Positions 20,331 to 32,870 of a DNA stretch of 64,000 nucleotides are shown here, one piece after another. A program made the translations under genes and the position numbers. The notes under the pieces were generated by a model that had not been told where the DNA came from, did no database searches, and was given only the letters and a program-made list of their open reading frames with translations. Position 1 is the first letter of the stretch, and the number at the start of each line of letters is the position of its first letter. The DNA comes from Gavia stellata (lineage: Eukaryota; Chordata; Aves; Gaviiformes; Gaviidae), in NCBI RefSeq assembly GCF_030936135.1, contig NC_082619.1, forward strand, positions 2,793,208 to 2,857,207. Reading direction: 5' to 3'.

Positions 20331-23300
20331 GCTAAGCAGAGCCAGCGGAGGGGGCAGAGGTGCGGGGTCGGGCCGGTTTCCACAGGGGCTGGGGAATGCT
20401 GGAAAGGGGAACAGTCCCTGAGAGCCCCGCTCCCAGGCGTCAGGGGATCTGGCTGGCAGTGCTGCAGTCCGCAACTGCCCCGCTCCCCTGCTCAGCCCCG
20501 CTCGGCCCCAAAGCCCAGCCGCAGCTTCTGGGTTGCCTTTGAACCCGCACAAGCAGGCCCAAAAATAGGGGGACCACGGCACCCTTTGTCATTGCCCGCG
20601 CTCTGAGAGACACCTGGGGACAGCGGGGCCCTCGGGGAGCAGCAGGGACACGAGGGTGGGGCTGTCCCAGGCAGGTCACCGAGGCCTGCGGGGTTTGCAC
20701 CCCAAGCCCCGCTCTGCCCCAGGCTCCCTGCGTGCGGGGCCCCCAGCCCCGGAGGGAGGCTCTCTGCAAAGCCCCGTCCCCGAGGCAGGCAGGGCCCCAC
20801 TGCACGGTGCGCAGCGCACAGCAAGCTGCCGCCCGAGCCCCCGCGCAGCTGTTGAATAGGGCGGCTGTGGAAAAGCAGTTAGTTGCGGTGGCCGGGGCAG
20901 CACGGCTGGCCAGGGGCGGAGGGGCTCTCAGGGCTGCACAAGGCTGCTATTATCCAGGGGTAATCACCCAGCCCAAACACAGCCCGGCCCTCCTGCAGCC
21001 CCGAGACAGGCCCCTACACAGGCCTGGGGGAGCACAACAAACCTCCCCAGGTGCTGTGAGTTGCCCACAGCCGATCATGCAGGACGGTCGGGTCCAGTGC
21101 CCCTGCCCCGTCACAGCCTGGCTCTGCGCCTCAGTTTCCCCCCCGGTCAATCAGAGCCAGAAGGGCTGTGTTGCAGGACAAAGCACTGGGGTTTTCTTCT
21201 CCTTCAAACCCCTCTTCTGCCTCACACGCTCTCCCTCCCCATTCACACAGGACTCCCGAACCTCACTGACTCATGTTCATCCCACCTGAGGACAGGCCCA
21301 GGGCTGCCCTAGCATCTCCCGTGAGCAGTGAGAGCGCTCTCCTCCAGCTCTCAGCCCAGGGGCTCTGAACCTTTGCATATCCTCTTCTCTCCTCCGCTTG
21401 CTTTTCCTGCAGCGTGAGGTGCAGTCCGGACCCCAGGCAGCATGGGCTGCATCTCTCTGGCCACCCTGAGCCGCTCTGGGGCTGGGCTGCAGGTTCCCCT
21501 GGGCCACAGCATTCCCCCCGCGCATCCCCAAGTACCTCTCGTACCGCCAGCCCTGGCATCCCTGTGCTGGCCCCCAGCCCCGCTCCCCCGCTGGTGCCAT
21601 GCAGCAGCCCTTCCCATGCTCTCCTCCTGCCTCGGCTTCATGCCTGGCCAGCGCCCCCCCCCAACACTTTTGCAGCCAAATAGACTTGATGATTCATCGG
21701 AAATGATTAAATTTTTTCCCCACGAGATTAGTTGCTTAAAATGGCAATGCCGGGCAGTGATAAGGCTCATAGCCCTGTCATTGCCGTGCACAAAATACTG
21801 CAATTTAAGCTCTGCAAATGCCACCCTGTGAGGGAAGAGGGCCTGAGGTGTCCTGCTTTTCCACGGGAAAGCATCCACCAAATCAAACAAACAAGCGGGA
21901 GAACCCAGATGACACACTGCTGGTGCATTTTGTTCTGGTGCTAACTTATTCTGTGTTAAAAATAAAGCAAAATGTTGCTAATAAAACCGCTGCAGAAAAT
22001 TCCCAGCAGTTGGAAAGGGCAATGCCACTCCCTGGAGAAAAGAGGCTGGCCAACAACCGCTGTGACAGGGAACATGCCACCCTGAAACAGCCTTCCACTG
22101 TTACTGCAACGGCCGTGCCTCCAGTTGGTCAGGCAACTCTGCTTTTCAGACCATTTCACTTTGAAGAAAACTTAGGTGTTGTTTCCCTGCCGAACTGGGT
22201 TCTGGGGAAGATGGGCAGGATTTGAAAGCCAGGCCCCGCTGACCTCACAGCTGGCATGAAATCGCTCTGCCACGCTGTGTGCGGCACCCGATGGGCTCGG
22301 GGTCTCTGCGTGGGGAGCGCAGCAGGCTGGCCACCTTCATCTTCCCTCTTTGCCGCTTTATCTCACGCCTTCTTATTTATTTGCTTGCTTAATGGATTTG
22401 GCTTCGTCTCCCATTTACTGCTATGCAAACAAACAGTGCGGACTAGGCTCCCGTGTCGTGGTCCCACGCGCACAGCCAGGGTGGGAAGGTCAGGGCGCAC
22501 GGGTCTGGCCCCAGCTGCGGCATGGAGCAGCTCTCGTTCTCCGGCAGCCGAGGGAACCCGGGTGTCCGGGCCCCCGTGGCTCCCAGCGCTCTCCTCCTCC
22601 AACCCTCCTGCAACCTCTCGGGTGAGAGGCTGCGCCCAGGCAGGCATCTCTGCTCCTGGAGCAGCGGAGCTTGCTGGCCCCTGGCAGAGCTGCCGGACAG
22701 CCGCTCCTCTCTGCTGGAAATGTGGGGACCACGGGGCAGCTTGTAGGCGCAGCCTGCCCAGGGCAGGGCTGATTACCCATGCATTATCTGAGCATCGCAG
22801 GTTGCAGGCACGATCTGGAAGTATGTAATTGCATTTGTCTTTCTCCTCTGGCTCCTGCGGAGCTTGGCTCTCCGTACCCGGAGGGGAGCAATGGCCAGCG
22901 TGCAGAACCAGGCATGGGGCCTGGGACTGAGCACAGGCTGCATCACAGCACACACCTAAGCTCCTTCCACCTTTCCCTGCCCTGCCAGTGAGGCCCCCGG
23001 GGCTCAGCTGGCTCCTGCTGATGCTGCCAGAGGGAGCTGGCCCTAGAGCGGGCCATGCTGGCAGGCAGCACTCTGCTCTCACGCTGTGCGTGCCCTGACA
23101 TGCTGCTTGGCATGCCCCAGGTGGGGACAGGGGGCCCTGTGTCTTCCCCAGCCCCTGCAGCCCCTGAGCATGCCAATGGGGCCCAGAGCAGCCTGGGTGG
23201 CTCAGGAGGGGTCTGCAGGGTGCCCAGGGTGCTCTGTGTGCCAGCTGCCTCCCAGTGAGCCCGCCACCGGTGCCAGTGAGCGATGAACTGTCGGCTGGCG

Positions 23301-26300
23301 CTGGCTTCCTGCGCAGTTCCAGAGTGGATGAAAGGCAGACGTGCAGGGCGGAAGCCGGCTGCCGTGTCCGCCCTGGCCTGCACCTCTTCACACAACACCG
23401 TCAGGGCCGAGAGGGGCCCCCGCTCCCCAGGGAAGGGATGGGATGCGGGCCAGCACCGTGCTTTCCCACACGGCCCAGGAACAGCCCGCCGCTTCCGTGC
23501 CGCTGGGGCACGGCAGCGCTAAGGCTTACTAGCTCCAGGAAGCCCCCAGGGCACCTTCCCACCAGCCCCCGGTGCCTCATTTTGGGGTGCTTTAGGGCTC
23601 ACGCAATGCATTGCAGTTTGGGGTAAGTACAGGGACCTTCCTGGGCTGTCTGACCTCTGGCTCCCCATTCCCGGGGTGGAAGACCACGAGGGTATCAGAT
23701 GTGCCATGAGGGCAGAGCTGCCTTGGGGCACTTCCACCCCATCTCTGTCCACCTCTGAGAGCTCTCTTCGACGTCCCTGTCCTACAGCTCAGGAAAATGC
23801 CTTCTTCCACCCCCCCTTCCTTGGCTGGGCTCCCAGCGGCTTCTTTGTGTCTCCCCTCTCCTCCTTTCCTCTTCTGCAGGGCCTTTATGTGGGGATTATT
23901 AACCATGGCTACCGGGGCTTTGTTTAGGAGGGGCCTGGAGCAGAGCCGGGCAAGGGGCTGGGCGGGCGGCGGAAGGAAGGACGTGAGCGGAAGGGGGGAA
24001 GGAAGGTGACATCTGGATTTTTGTGCCAGAGGAGCACGATCTCCTGGGGGGGCTGTGCGGAGACGGCCGGGGGCTCGGCAGATGCAGAGCGGTGGCAAAG
24101 CCCCAAAGAGGAGCCAATCTGGCAAGGGTCACCCAGCCCCATGCCATCCAAAGTGCAGCCCCCAGCATCCGCCCCGGTGATGGTGCCGCTGTCAGAGGAT
24201 GGATCTAGGAGCCCCAGGGCTCCAGCTCCCCTGTGAAAGCTGGCTTGTGGTGTGCAAGTGACATGGCCTTGGCCACGCTCCGCAGGGAGCAGCGCAGGGG
24301 TGGTGCGGAAGGCTGTGGAGCAGTGCAGCCCTCCCCTCATGCCCTGCCCCAGGGGCCTGACCCTCGCTGCGTGCGGGGCAGATGGACAAGGACAGCTGGG
24401 GAGTGAGCGCTCCTGGGGAAACCTTAGCCAGCCGACAGCCACTGCCAAGGCGCAGGGGAAGGAGCCCTCCGCCCAGGGCCGGACTGTCACTCGGCACCCT
24501 GGGGGTACAGGCTCCCCACGGCCCAGAGCAGGTGCAGCCCTGGGACAGCATGCAAAGAGCCACGTACTGCCCCCTCACTCGCACATGTGCAGCGGGGCCA
24601 GGCCGGTCACGTATGTGCCCCAGGCTCCTCTCCCAGCCCCGGTGCGCGGCTGCCTGGGTGCGAGGGGCAGGCTTCGGGGCTGGGTGGGATGGGGGCTGAC
24701 GGGGCGGCAGGGGGAAGCCGGGAGCCCGGGGACGGCTATTTATAATCAGTCCTTTTCCTTCGGAAGACTTCCGAGTTCATCTCCCCCAAGTGCCGGCCGG
24801 AAAAAGGCCCCATTGTCTTGGCGCCAGATGGGCCGGGGCTGGGCACTCGCCCGCACAATGGGGCAGATTATGCGTCCGGCCGATGGGGGTCCGGCAGCGG
24901 GACGCCCAGGAGGAGCAGCTGCTGCCAGCGCCCGCGCAGCAACCCCGCGGCATGGGCTGCCAGGCCGAGAGCGAGGCAGGCGGGGATCCCGGCCACGCTC
25001 ATTCATCACCCCTGCTAACGCCACAGCTCTCGTGCCACGGCTCCCCGAAGGAACAGGGAGGGGGAACGCCCCTGCCCTGCGCTCCATGTCACCCAGCTTT
25101 CCTGGCTCGCTGTGGTGTCGCTGAGAGGCCTGCTTCCCGCTGCCCAGGAAGGGAGGAGAAGCCAGCATGGGGGCCCAGCATCACTCCCTGTGCTTGCCTG
25201 CAGCCCCAGGCAGTGAAGTCTTCATCCCGGCTTTGTCTGCAGGGCTTGGGGCTCCCCCAGGACAGATCATTAGGAGTGACTGCAAGAAAGCATAATGAGA
25301 GATTAGCCCCAGGCAGGTGGTGGGGCCAGCTCCAGCCTTGGGGGAGCCCCTCTCACATCCATGGGCTGTGGAGGATCCCTTTGGACGGCTCTGGGGAAGG
25401 CTCCCCGCTGCTGCGAGGGCACCTGGAGTAGGGGTGAGGGCAGACAAGGGCTGCCTGGGAGAAGGCAGGGAGCAGTCCCCGTGCCACCTCCCTGCACCAC
25501 TGTCCCTTCACCCTGCTTGGCCCCACAGCATCGCGGACATGCCGGAGAACCAGGGCCCAGGGGAACCGTGGGGCTGGCCGGGCCGAGCAGGGATTTCTCC
25601 TTGTAGGACTTTCCCATGGAAGATGACTTGCTTTTCCCAGGGCCATCTGGCCAGGTTCCAGGAAGAGAGCGATATCCCAGCTCCCTTCAGGGGGATCCAC
25701 ACAGCCCTCCAGAAACACAGTGGGCAGCCCTCATGCTCCCACTCTTCCACCAGTCTGCAGGACGAACAAAGGCAGGGAAGGTGCCCGCTCCCAGGGACAC
25801 AGGGAGACGGGCGCCCTCCAGCTCCCAAGCCTTCCTGCGGGCTCTCCCCGGGAGCCTCAGCCATGCGGCACACAGGGCGGATGCCGGCTGTTGTTCCCTG
25901 CAGGGATGCGTGTGGTGGGGGATACCGTCACCTGCACCTCCAAGGCTAGGCGAAGGCCAGAGGAAGAGTGAAGCCACGCCATGCTGGAGCTGAGCCCAAG
26001 TGGGGATGGGAGACTTTCCTGGAGCAGACGCACCGGAACGAGCTATTGTTCCAGGCTGGCCTGCGAGCATGAGGCTGCAGGCATCTGCCACCACGCTGAG
26101 GCATCTGCCCGGCCCTTGGCAAGGGCATCCTGAGGGGACCTGAGGTAAGGCTGCTGGCAGCACCCAGGAGGACCGTGCTGGCTAGCTTCTCCCAGGTGCC
26201 GGGGCTGCTGCATGGCCGGGAGTCCACAGCTTCCTGGCCAGTTGTGAGCGTGCTGGGAGCACTGGTGTGATGCCAGCAGGACCCACACCCCAGAAACACC

Positions 26301-28740
26301 CTTCCTGCCCCAGGGCAGCAGCAGGGCAGGACGTGCCCATGCAGCAAGGGCCTAGGGAGCCAGGGGAAGATGCTGGGGCTGGGAAGCTGCATGTCCACCT
26401 GCAGAGGCAGGCCTGGAGGGATAAATGGTGGTCCTCAGCACTGTCTCTCACCTCCGCGGCTGCAGGCTGTGCTGCCAGCCCTTTGTCTGCCTCATTTTTC
26501 CCATTCCTCTACCACCCGCAGCCTGTTCCCAGCCAGTCTGCTGGGACCTGCCCAGGTTGCAATGTGGGGCAGCCCCAGCACTGCTAGCCTGGCCCCTGGC
26601 TCTGCACAGCCTGGACCCCAGAGCACAGGGTCCTGATCCGTGCCCCCCCAAAGCACGTTGGGCTCCAGAGAGCTCCTCGAGAACCTTGACACCCGGCCAT
26701 GGGTTTGCTCCTTCCCTCCCTCTACTTCCAGCTAAAAGCCGCAATGACACAGTGGCTACGAGGGCTGAGGCAGCCCTGTAGCTGGCTTCCTCTGGCTGCT
26801 CTGCTTGCCCGACATGCGGGGCAGCTGCCCGGCTGCGGTGAGCTCAGCACCGGGAAGGCAGCTCAGAGGAGTGATGCAGCAGCAGCCCTGCGGCCAGGCT
26901 CAGTGCCAGCACAGCCAGTGCATTGCACAGCCCCTGCCTGGCTGTGGGTCTCCAGGCAGGGCTGCCTGTGGGGCAGGCAGGCAGGGGTGCACACGCATCC
27001 CGGGCTCTGTGGGCTGTGGTGGCCCTGGTTAGCACCAGCGCAGCCCGGTTCATGGCAGAGCCCTGTCTACTCTGTGCCAAGTGAGCACCAAGAGGCTGAC
27101 GAGGGGAGTGGGCTCACAAGCAGGGCCCACCCTGTCCTGCCGCTGGCAGCTGCCGCGGGCACAGCTGGGACCGTGGTGGCATCGTGCCCAGACCTCCAGC
27201 AAGTGCAGGGACAGCTGGGGGGACCCTCCTCACAAGGAGGGGTCCTGGCCACGGCCCAGCTGCCAGGCACCCTGGCAGGGACCTCTGTCCCCCTTGCAGG
27301 GCCCCAGGGAGGCATTTTCCATCCCTGCACCCCAGCCTCGCAGCCCCTCCACCGGGACCCCCGCTCCACTTTGCTCCAGCCAAATCGGTGTTCCAACCTG
27401 AACCAATCCCCCGGGTGCTCCCAGCCCCCTGCACCCCTCCTCGCCCCATGCCCGGGTGCCTGAGCCCTGCGCCTCTCTCCCCAGCAGGTCTGGATGCTGC
27501 GGAGCCGGACAACCTACAGCAGGGGAGAGCAGGCACATGCTCCCCTCCGTGCCCCAGAGCGCGGAGCAATGACCTCTAAACCCTGCAGCCCCTGCACCTC
27601 TCCAGCCCTGCAGAGGGGACCCTGCCAGGGCACGGTGCCCTGGGCATGGCGCCCTGGGCATGGCAGGGGCCCAGGCAGGCGCCAGGATCGGGAGGCAGGT
27701 GCGCGTCCGGAAGCGGGGAATGAGTGGAGCAAGCCCAGCCCTTGGCTCGGCTCTTTTTTTCCTCCTCCTGTTTGGTAAAGCAATGAGAAATCCAAACATT
27801 ACCATAAAAGCTGAAAGCATCCTGGCTCCGTCACGTGGGCACGGGCGCACATGCCGTCGGGGGGATCCAGGCACCCGTTGCGAAGGAGCCCACAGCCAAA
27901 ACCGGTCAGGCAGGGCGGGGACAGGGCTGGCGGGGAGCCAGCCAGCAGGACAGACCCCAGACGGGGACAGACAGACAGATACACACGGATCTGCCATTCC
28001 GGCAGCCCAGCCAGTGCTGCGGCTCGAGGAGGGCTGGATGGCACCAAGCAGCATCAGCCCATGCAGAGTGTGCCAGGACGTGCCTCCTGCCCCAGCTCCT
28101 GCCCCGGCCCAGGGTGTTACGGGGGGAACCTGTAGGGGAAGGGGCAGGCGGCTGCAGGAAGGGGACCCCAGCATCCAGTTCCCTCGCAGCTCCTCCCTTG
28201 CTGCCTGAGGGTGTAGTACTTTCCTTCTTGGCCCGTGCTGGCCGGTGCCTCCCGGGGCTGCAGATGTCTTTCCCATGGGTCATGCACTCCGCTTGCTCTC
28301 CCCTTCCTTAAAAAGCCTTGGGCTCCAGGCCTGGATTTTCCCGAGCTTGTCATCACCGTCAGGGCCGCGGGACTGGACCATCTCCCGGGGCACATCGGAG
28401 TGAAGGCCAGAGATGCTGGCAGCCCTACGCCCTGCCCAAGAGCCGGCATGGAGAGCAGGAGCTGCTCTGGGGCTGTAACCTTGGGCCAGGCCACGGCCAT
28501 GGGTTTATTCCAGGACCTCCTACAGGAAACTGTTTGGTGGGGTGAGAGTAGCACTGCCCTGGGCTGACCCTGTCCCAAACAATCCCGCCCCAGGGACCCC
28601 GCTAGCGAGCACAAACCTTCCCCGTGCCAGGGCTGAGGCCATCAGAAACTCATCACATGTGTGGCCCCAGGGACCCTGTGGATGGTGGGTGCCCGCCTCA
28701 CTGCTTGGAACCAGGGCGAGGGGCCGCTCTCATGCCCCAG
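20331..28740. other. Intergenic region between MCAM and RNF26 promoters
   Basis: About 8.4 kb between two divergently transcribed genes. I recognise no exons, RNA genes or mobile elements. Most is GC-rich; AT-richer islands at about 21690-21990, 22340-22450, 22770-22850 and 24730-24800 stand out and hold dense matches to transcription-factor sites. They are the best candidates for conserved regulatory elements. Long open frames here lack protein-like composition and any recognisable domain. Confidence 0.5.
24736..24745. promoter_or_regulatory. MEF2-type site CTATTTATAA
   Basis: Perfect match to the MEF2 consensus YTAWWWWTAR inside a small AT-rich island, followed within 70 bp by a SOX-like CCATTGT. 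Sequence match only; function not shown. Confidence 0.3.
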
Positions 28741-29095
28741 CCGTGCCGTGTGTCACGCGTGCCCGGATCCCCCCGCCGCGCTGTGACCGGGCCCGGGCTG
28801 CCCCGGGCTCCGCCGGGGCCCACCGAGCGCCGCTGGCCCTTTAAATGCGCGCCAGTGGGCGGGGCCCGTCCCGGCGGCGACATCCAGCCGGGGGCGCCCC
28901 GCCCGGCAGCGGCCACGCCCCCGCCGCGTCCTCCGAACCGCCCAATGGGCGGCGGGGAGAGGCGCGGCCCTCGCCGCCGATTGGCCCGGCGTCGCGCGGC
29001 AGCCCGAGCGAAGATGGCGGCGCCCAGCGCCGGGGGGCCCCGAGCGGGCAGCGGCTGACGGCGCCGTAGCGGCCCCGGCAGGGCGCCCGGCCGCC
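28740..29095 (+). promoter_or_regulatory. RNF26: RNF26 CpG-island promoter
   Basis: Very CpG-rich sequence directly upstream of RNF26. It holds a GC box (28857-28865), a CCAAT box (28942-28946), an inverted CCAAT box (28980-28984) and a perfect YY1 site AAGATGGCGGC (29011-29021). YY1 sites of this form usually sit at or just after the start of transcription in housekeeping promoters, so the 5'UTR is probably under 100 nt. A TTTAAAT at 28840-28846 could act as a weak TATA element for a further start. Confidence 0.7.
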
Positions 29096-30523
29096 ATGGA
29101 CCTGCTGTTCGTGCTGCTCCGCGGCCTGCGCTTGGCCCTGGACCTGCTGGTCCTGGTGCTGGACGTGAACTTCTTCCTGATGTCCTCGCTGGTGTCGGCG
29201 CTGCTCTGGCTGCTCGCCGCGGCCTGCAGCCTCCCCGCGGCCGCCGCCGCCGGGGCGCTGGCCTGCTGGGACGGGCTGCTCTTCTCGCTGGCCTCCCTGG
29301 CCCGGGCGGCCTGCTGCCTGGCGCTGGGCGTCGTGCAGGGGCTGGCCGGCCTGCTGCGCAGCTGCTGCTGCGGCCTGGAGGGGCTCAAGGTGGTGGGGCA
29401 CCTCCTCTCGCACCTGGCGCTGCGGGGCAAGGAGCTGCTGCACCGCGGGCTCTGCGGCCTGCTGGGTTGCGGCCAGGCCCTGGCCAGGCAGGTCTGCGAG
29501 GGCCTGGCCATCGGCACCAGCCTGCTGGCCTACCTGGTCAACAGCCTTGTCAACGTGTGCCTCATTGGCACGCAGAACCTTTTCACCCTCGTCGCGGCCC
29601 TGTGGGACTCTGTTGCTGGCCCCTTCCTCAGAGTCACGGACCTGCTGGCTGCTTTCCTCGCACATGTCTCCAGCGGTGCCATCGCTGTGTCCATCCTGCT
29701 GTGGTCACCCTGCCAGCTGGCCTTCGAGCTCCTGGCCTCCATCACCAAGCTCTTCATCAACATCTTTTTCGTGAATATTTACGGCTTGGGCTTGCTCCTC
29801 CTCATTATTGTTGTCAGCGCCTTTGTCTTCAACCCTGGGCTGCTGTGGACGCTGACAGGCTATGTGCTGGGCTACTTCAACACACTGCCTTCCTACCACC
29901 GCCTGCAGCGGGATGTGTGGCGGCTCTATCAGGTTGCAGTCCTGACGCTGGGTATGGCCATGACCTCCCAGGCCTGGCGCAGGTTGGTGGACTGGAGTCT
30001 GCAGGTGACCAACTGGAGCCGAGGAGGCAGAACGATGAACCAGGAAAGCAACCAGCGAGGGGCAGCTGCACCCGCTCCGAGAGCAGTGGCCCCTGGCAGG
30101 CTGATGCTGGCAGGGGTCGGCGAGCTGCCAGCTGAGCACGAGGACCAGCTGGATGTAGAGCAGGTACCACAAGCGCGTCCTGCTCTGAGTCGAAGTGCCG
30201 TGGCAGGACAGCGTCTCCAGCTGCCCAGGGAGGAACCGAGCACCTCCTGGGGGAAAGCTCTGAGGAGGCAGCAGCTGAACGCAGCAGCTGGGGATGGTGA
30301 GGGCGCTCCGGATAATGACCCCTGGGTGCTCCTGAAAGAACAAGAGGAACGTAAGAAATGTGTCATCTGTCAAGACCAAACCAAGACAGTCCTGCTTCTG
30401 CCCTGCAGGCACCTGTGCCTGTGTCAGGAGTGCACGGAAGTCCTCCTGCAGCAGGCCATCTACCAGCGCAACTGCCCGCTGTGCCGCCAGATGATCCTCC
30501 AGACGCTCAATGTGTACTTGTGA
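29096..30523 (+). CDS. RNF26: RNF26, ER membrane RING-type E3 ubiquitin ligase
   Basis: Intronless coding sequence of 475 aa (human 433). The N-terminal half is a run of hydrophobic, leucine-rich segments (about residues 1-120, 135-260) consistent with several membrane helices; the strongest is around 220-245. The C-terminus ends in a RING: C422-x2-C425-x11-C437-x-H439-x3-C443-x2-C446-x13-C460-x2-C463, with one extra cysteine, as in the C3HC5 RNF26 type. In mammals RNF26 sits in the ER membrane, organises perinuclear endosomes through SQSTM1/p62 and modifies STING. The start has a strong Kozak context (gccgccATGG) and follows a CpG promoter. It is the only plus-strand gene among the five and is head-to-head with MCAM across 9 kb, as in human. 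Confidence 0.96.
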   Translation: MDLLFVLLRGLRLALDLLVLVLDVNFFLMSSLVSALLWLLAAACSLPAAAAAGALACWDGLLFSLASLARAACCLALGVVQGLAGLLRSCCCGLEGLKVVGHLLSHLALRGKELLHRGLCGLLGCGQALARQVCEGLAIGTSLLAYLVNSLVNVCLIGTQNLFTLVAALWDSVAGPFLRVTDLLAAFLAHVSSGAIAVSILLWSPCQLAFELLASITKLFINIFFVNIYGLGLLLLIIVVSAFVFNPGLLWTLTGYVLGYFNTLPSYHRLQRDVWRLYQVAVLTLGMAMTSQAWRRLVDWSLQVTNWSRGGRTMNQESNQRGAAAPAPRAVAPGRLMLAGVGELPAEHEDQLDVEQVPQARPALSRSAVAGQRLQLPREEPSTSWGKALRRQQLNAAAGDGEGAPDNDPWVLLKEQEERKKCVICQDQTKTVLLLPCRHLCLCQECTEVLLQQAIYQRNCPLCRQMILQTLNVYL

Positions 30524-32870
30524 ACCCAAGGGGCAGGTGGCTTGGGTCATTTTCCCAGGAGGTCAAGGGCACCCCTGTCTCTGCCTCTTGCCAGGAAGCA
30601 GAACTTCCCAGGGCTGCCTTGAGCGGCTTCCAAAGAACTAAGGATGGTGCTGAAAGGGCAAAAGGCTGTCAGTGGTGTCTGCTAGCCATATTTGCTACTA
30701 GATTGTAGCTGTTGCTAGCAAGCACAATAACTGATCTCTGCAGCGGGCTGAAAGAGTTACCTTTTTTTTTTTGTTGACAACTTTTGCTGTTTCAGAGCCT
30801 GTTGCCTCAAGCCTGCAGCAGTCCGAGATCCAAAGCAGAGTGCAGAAAGATGCTCTGGTCCCTCCTAGCCAAAGCTGATGGAGAGGTTAAAGGCTATGCC
30901 CTCCTGGGAATCATAGGGGCTGGCGCAAGGCAAGGGAGGGTTTTTCCCAAGGTCTGACCAGACAACTATCTGGCAGACCGCATTCGTGGCTCTGTTGCCT
31001 CCTCCCACTATCTAAACGGGGCAGCTCCCTGGGAAGGGAGAAGTGTGCCCCTTTTGCAAGGTCCTAGGAGAGCAATGAGCACACTAGAGCTTTTTAAGCT
31101 TTGCTACCAAAGGGCTGAGCCTGGCTCTCAGCTGTAGAAGAGCAGGGTTTCTGGAGTACTTCAGTATCCCAGCCACCGTGGCTTTGGTTTTTGAGCTTCC
31201 TGTGCCCCTTGCCAGGACAATGAGGAGCCATGATGAACGCAGGCTCCCTGCAGGCCGGCTGACTGCAGAGCTCAGTGTTGCTGCTGCTTCCACGCATCAC
31301 CTATGCAAGACTAGCAAGCACACATCAGGTTACTCACGTGGGAAGGCTGTAGGCAGTTACTCTTTCTGCAGGGGTGGTGGTGCTGCTTGGGGAACCTGGG
31401 GGGTGGCTGGCTGGCCAGTGCTCACAGCCCTGGCAGCAGCAGCACACATCTGAGCCAATGCTAGAGAATGCTCTCTAGATAATGACACGTTTTCTTCAGG
31501 CTCAGAGTGCCACACAACTGAGTGGTTCACACCAGTCCTTGCTTGCTGCTTCCCAGAGGGAGTAACTCTTTGGGAGGAGAGAGGACACCCCAAAGCTCTT
31601 GGGAGCCCACTGAGACATTCCGGCTCTGGGCACAAGTTCTGCATATCCGTGCTGTGGATCTGCAGTTGTGTGCATGGAGCAGTACCAGGACCATAGCTAT
31701 CTTTGATTAGGGTAGGGTTACACTGCTGTTCTGTCTTACTGTCTGTCAGAAATGTAGCTAGTTTTATTTAAGAGTGTCCCCTGAAGTCTAATGAGGGCAC
31801 CTAATCCTGGCTGGGCAGGCCTGAGATGGCTCATCCCAGCTTGGTCAACCAGCATCATTCCAAGAAATTGCTGGGCTGCAAGAGGGCCTTGCACTGAAAA
31901 GCTTTTCCTTTTCCAGCTGCTTGCCAGGGCTCAGCCACACACCATAGCTGATTTTGGCCAGAGTCAGACTGGAAAGAGTCTTGACTCCTGGACTGCAAGC
32001 CAAGAGCCTGAGGGCGGCTGGCATGGTCTTCCTTTTCTATTCTCCTTGATTAGTGATTTAAGCCAAAACAGAAGCAGCAGAGAGGCCAGGCCATGCTGGG
32101 AGATGCCTCTGCGCTGCAAATCTGAGCTGTGGCAGGGTACTATCTAGTTGGAGAGTGGGTCTACCCTAGGAGGCACTTCAGGGGCTTGTTCGCACCCCCC
32201 CCCCGCCCCATTTGCAGGGGGCTGGAGCAGCTCCCTGGGCCAAGCTGGGCTCCTGAGCACTAATGGGTGTTAGAAGGGCCTGGCCCCAGGGCTGTTGGCT
32301 GCTTCCACCATCTGCAAAGCTCCCTGCCCAAGCCCTGTTGCTCAGCCTCTTGTCCCTCTACCTCCCCAGCCACACACCACCCGTGTTAATGTTCACTCTC
32401 CCCAGTCACCTCTCCAGTGGCTGCAGCCAGTGACACTTGCAGTTGAGTAGCCAAGCCCTTACCAGAGCAGCGAGTGCAGCCCCACAGGCTGCGTTCCCCA
32501 GGGTCCAGCTTGGCCCAGGCACTTGCAGAGGTCCTCCTGCAAGAGGAAATGGGGAGCTGCTCCCCTCCTTGGGTGTGCCTCTGGAGACACCCAGGAATGG
32601 GAGTGGGGCTGTGCTCCTGGCTGCAGGTAGTGGTGTTTGGGTGGGACCAGCTCATGGATCTGGAGGTGCAGTGTTTCCTACATCAGTTACGGGGGGGAAG
32701 GACACCTCCCCAGGACCGCAGTTTCTCCCCTCAAACCCTTTTTCTATTATAGCAGTCACGCTTGTTGTTTGTTTGCTGTTTATACAAGAAGAGAAAGCTT
32801 TGCCTTAAGTTTAACTCTTTGCACTACGGACTAGATACTGAGCAGATTAAAGTCTCCTTTACCAAAAGTT
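30524..32870 (+). other. RNF26: RNF26 3'UTR (estimated)
   Basis: Non-coding sequence after the RNF26 stop codon. No AATAAA was found in the first 2.3 kb; the first good signal is ATTAAA at 32846-32851, so the transcript probably ends near 32870. The 3' end is an estimate. Confidence 0.45.

Noticed and set aside
20556-20575. CArG-like CCAAAAATAGG near the MCAM promoter
   Set aside because: It has seven A/T bases between CC and GG instead of six, so it is not a proper SRF site.
18445-20606. Very long open frames (about 450 aa) on both strands at the MCAM promoter
   Set aside because: They overlap each other and the known MCAM first exon, are rich in Pro, Ala, Arg and Gly, and have no domain. 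High GC removes stop codons.
22363-23391. 342-aa minus-strand open frame in the MCAM-RNF26 interval
   Set aside because: No recognisable domain, no splice or promoter context, composition of GC-rich non-coding sequence.
27230-28276. 348-aa minus-strand open frame upstream of RNF26
   Set aside because: No recognisable family, composition-driven, overlaps other frames on the opposite strand.
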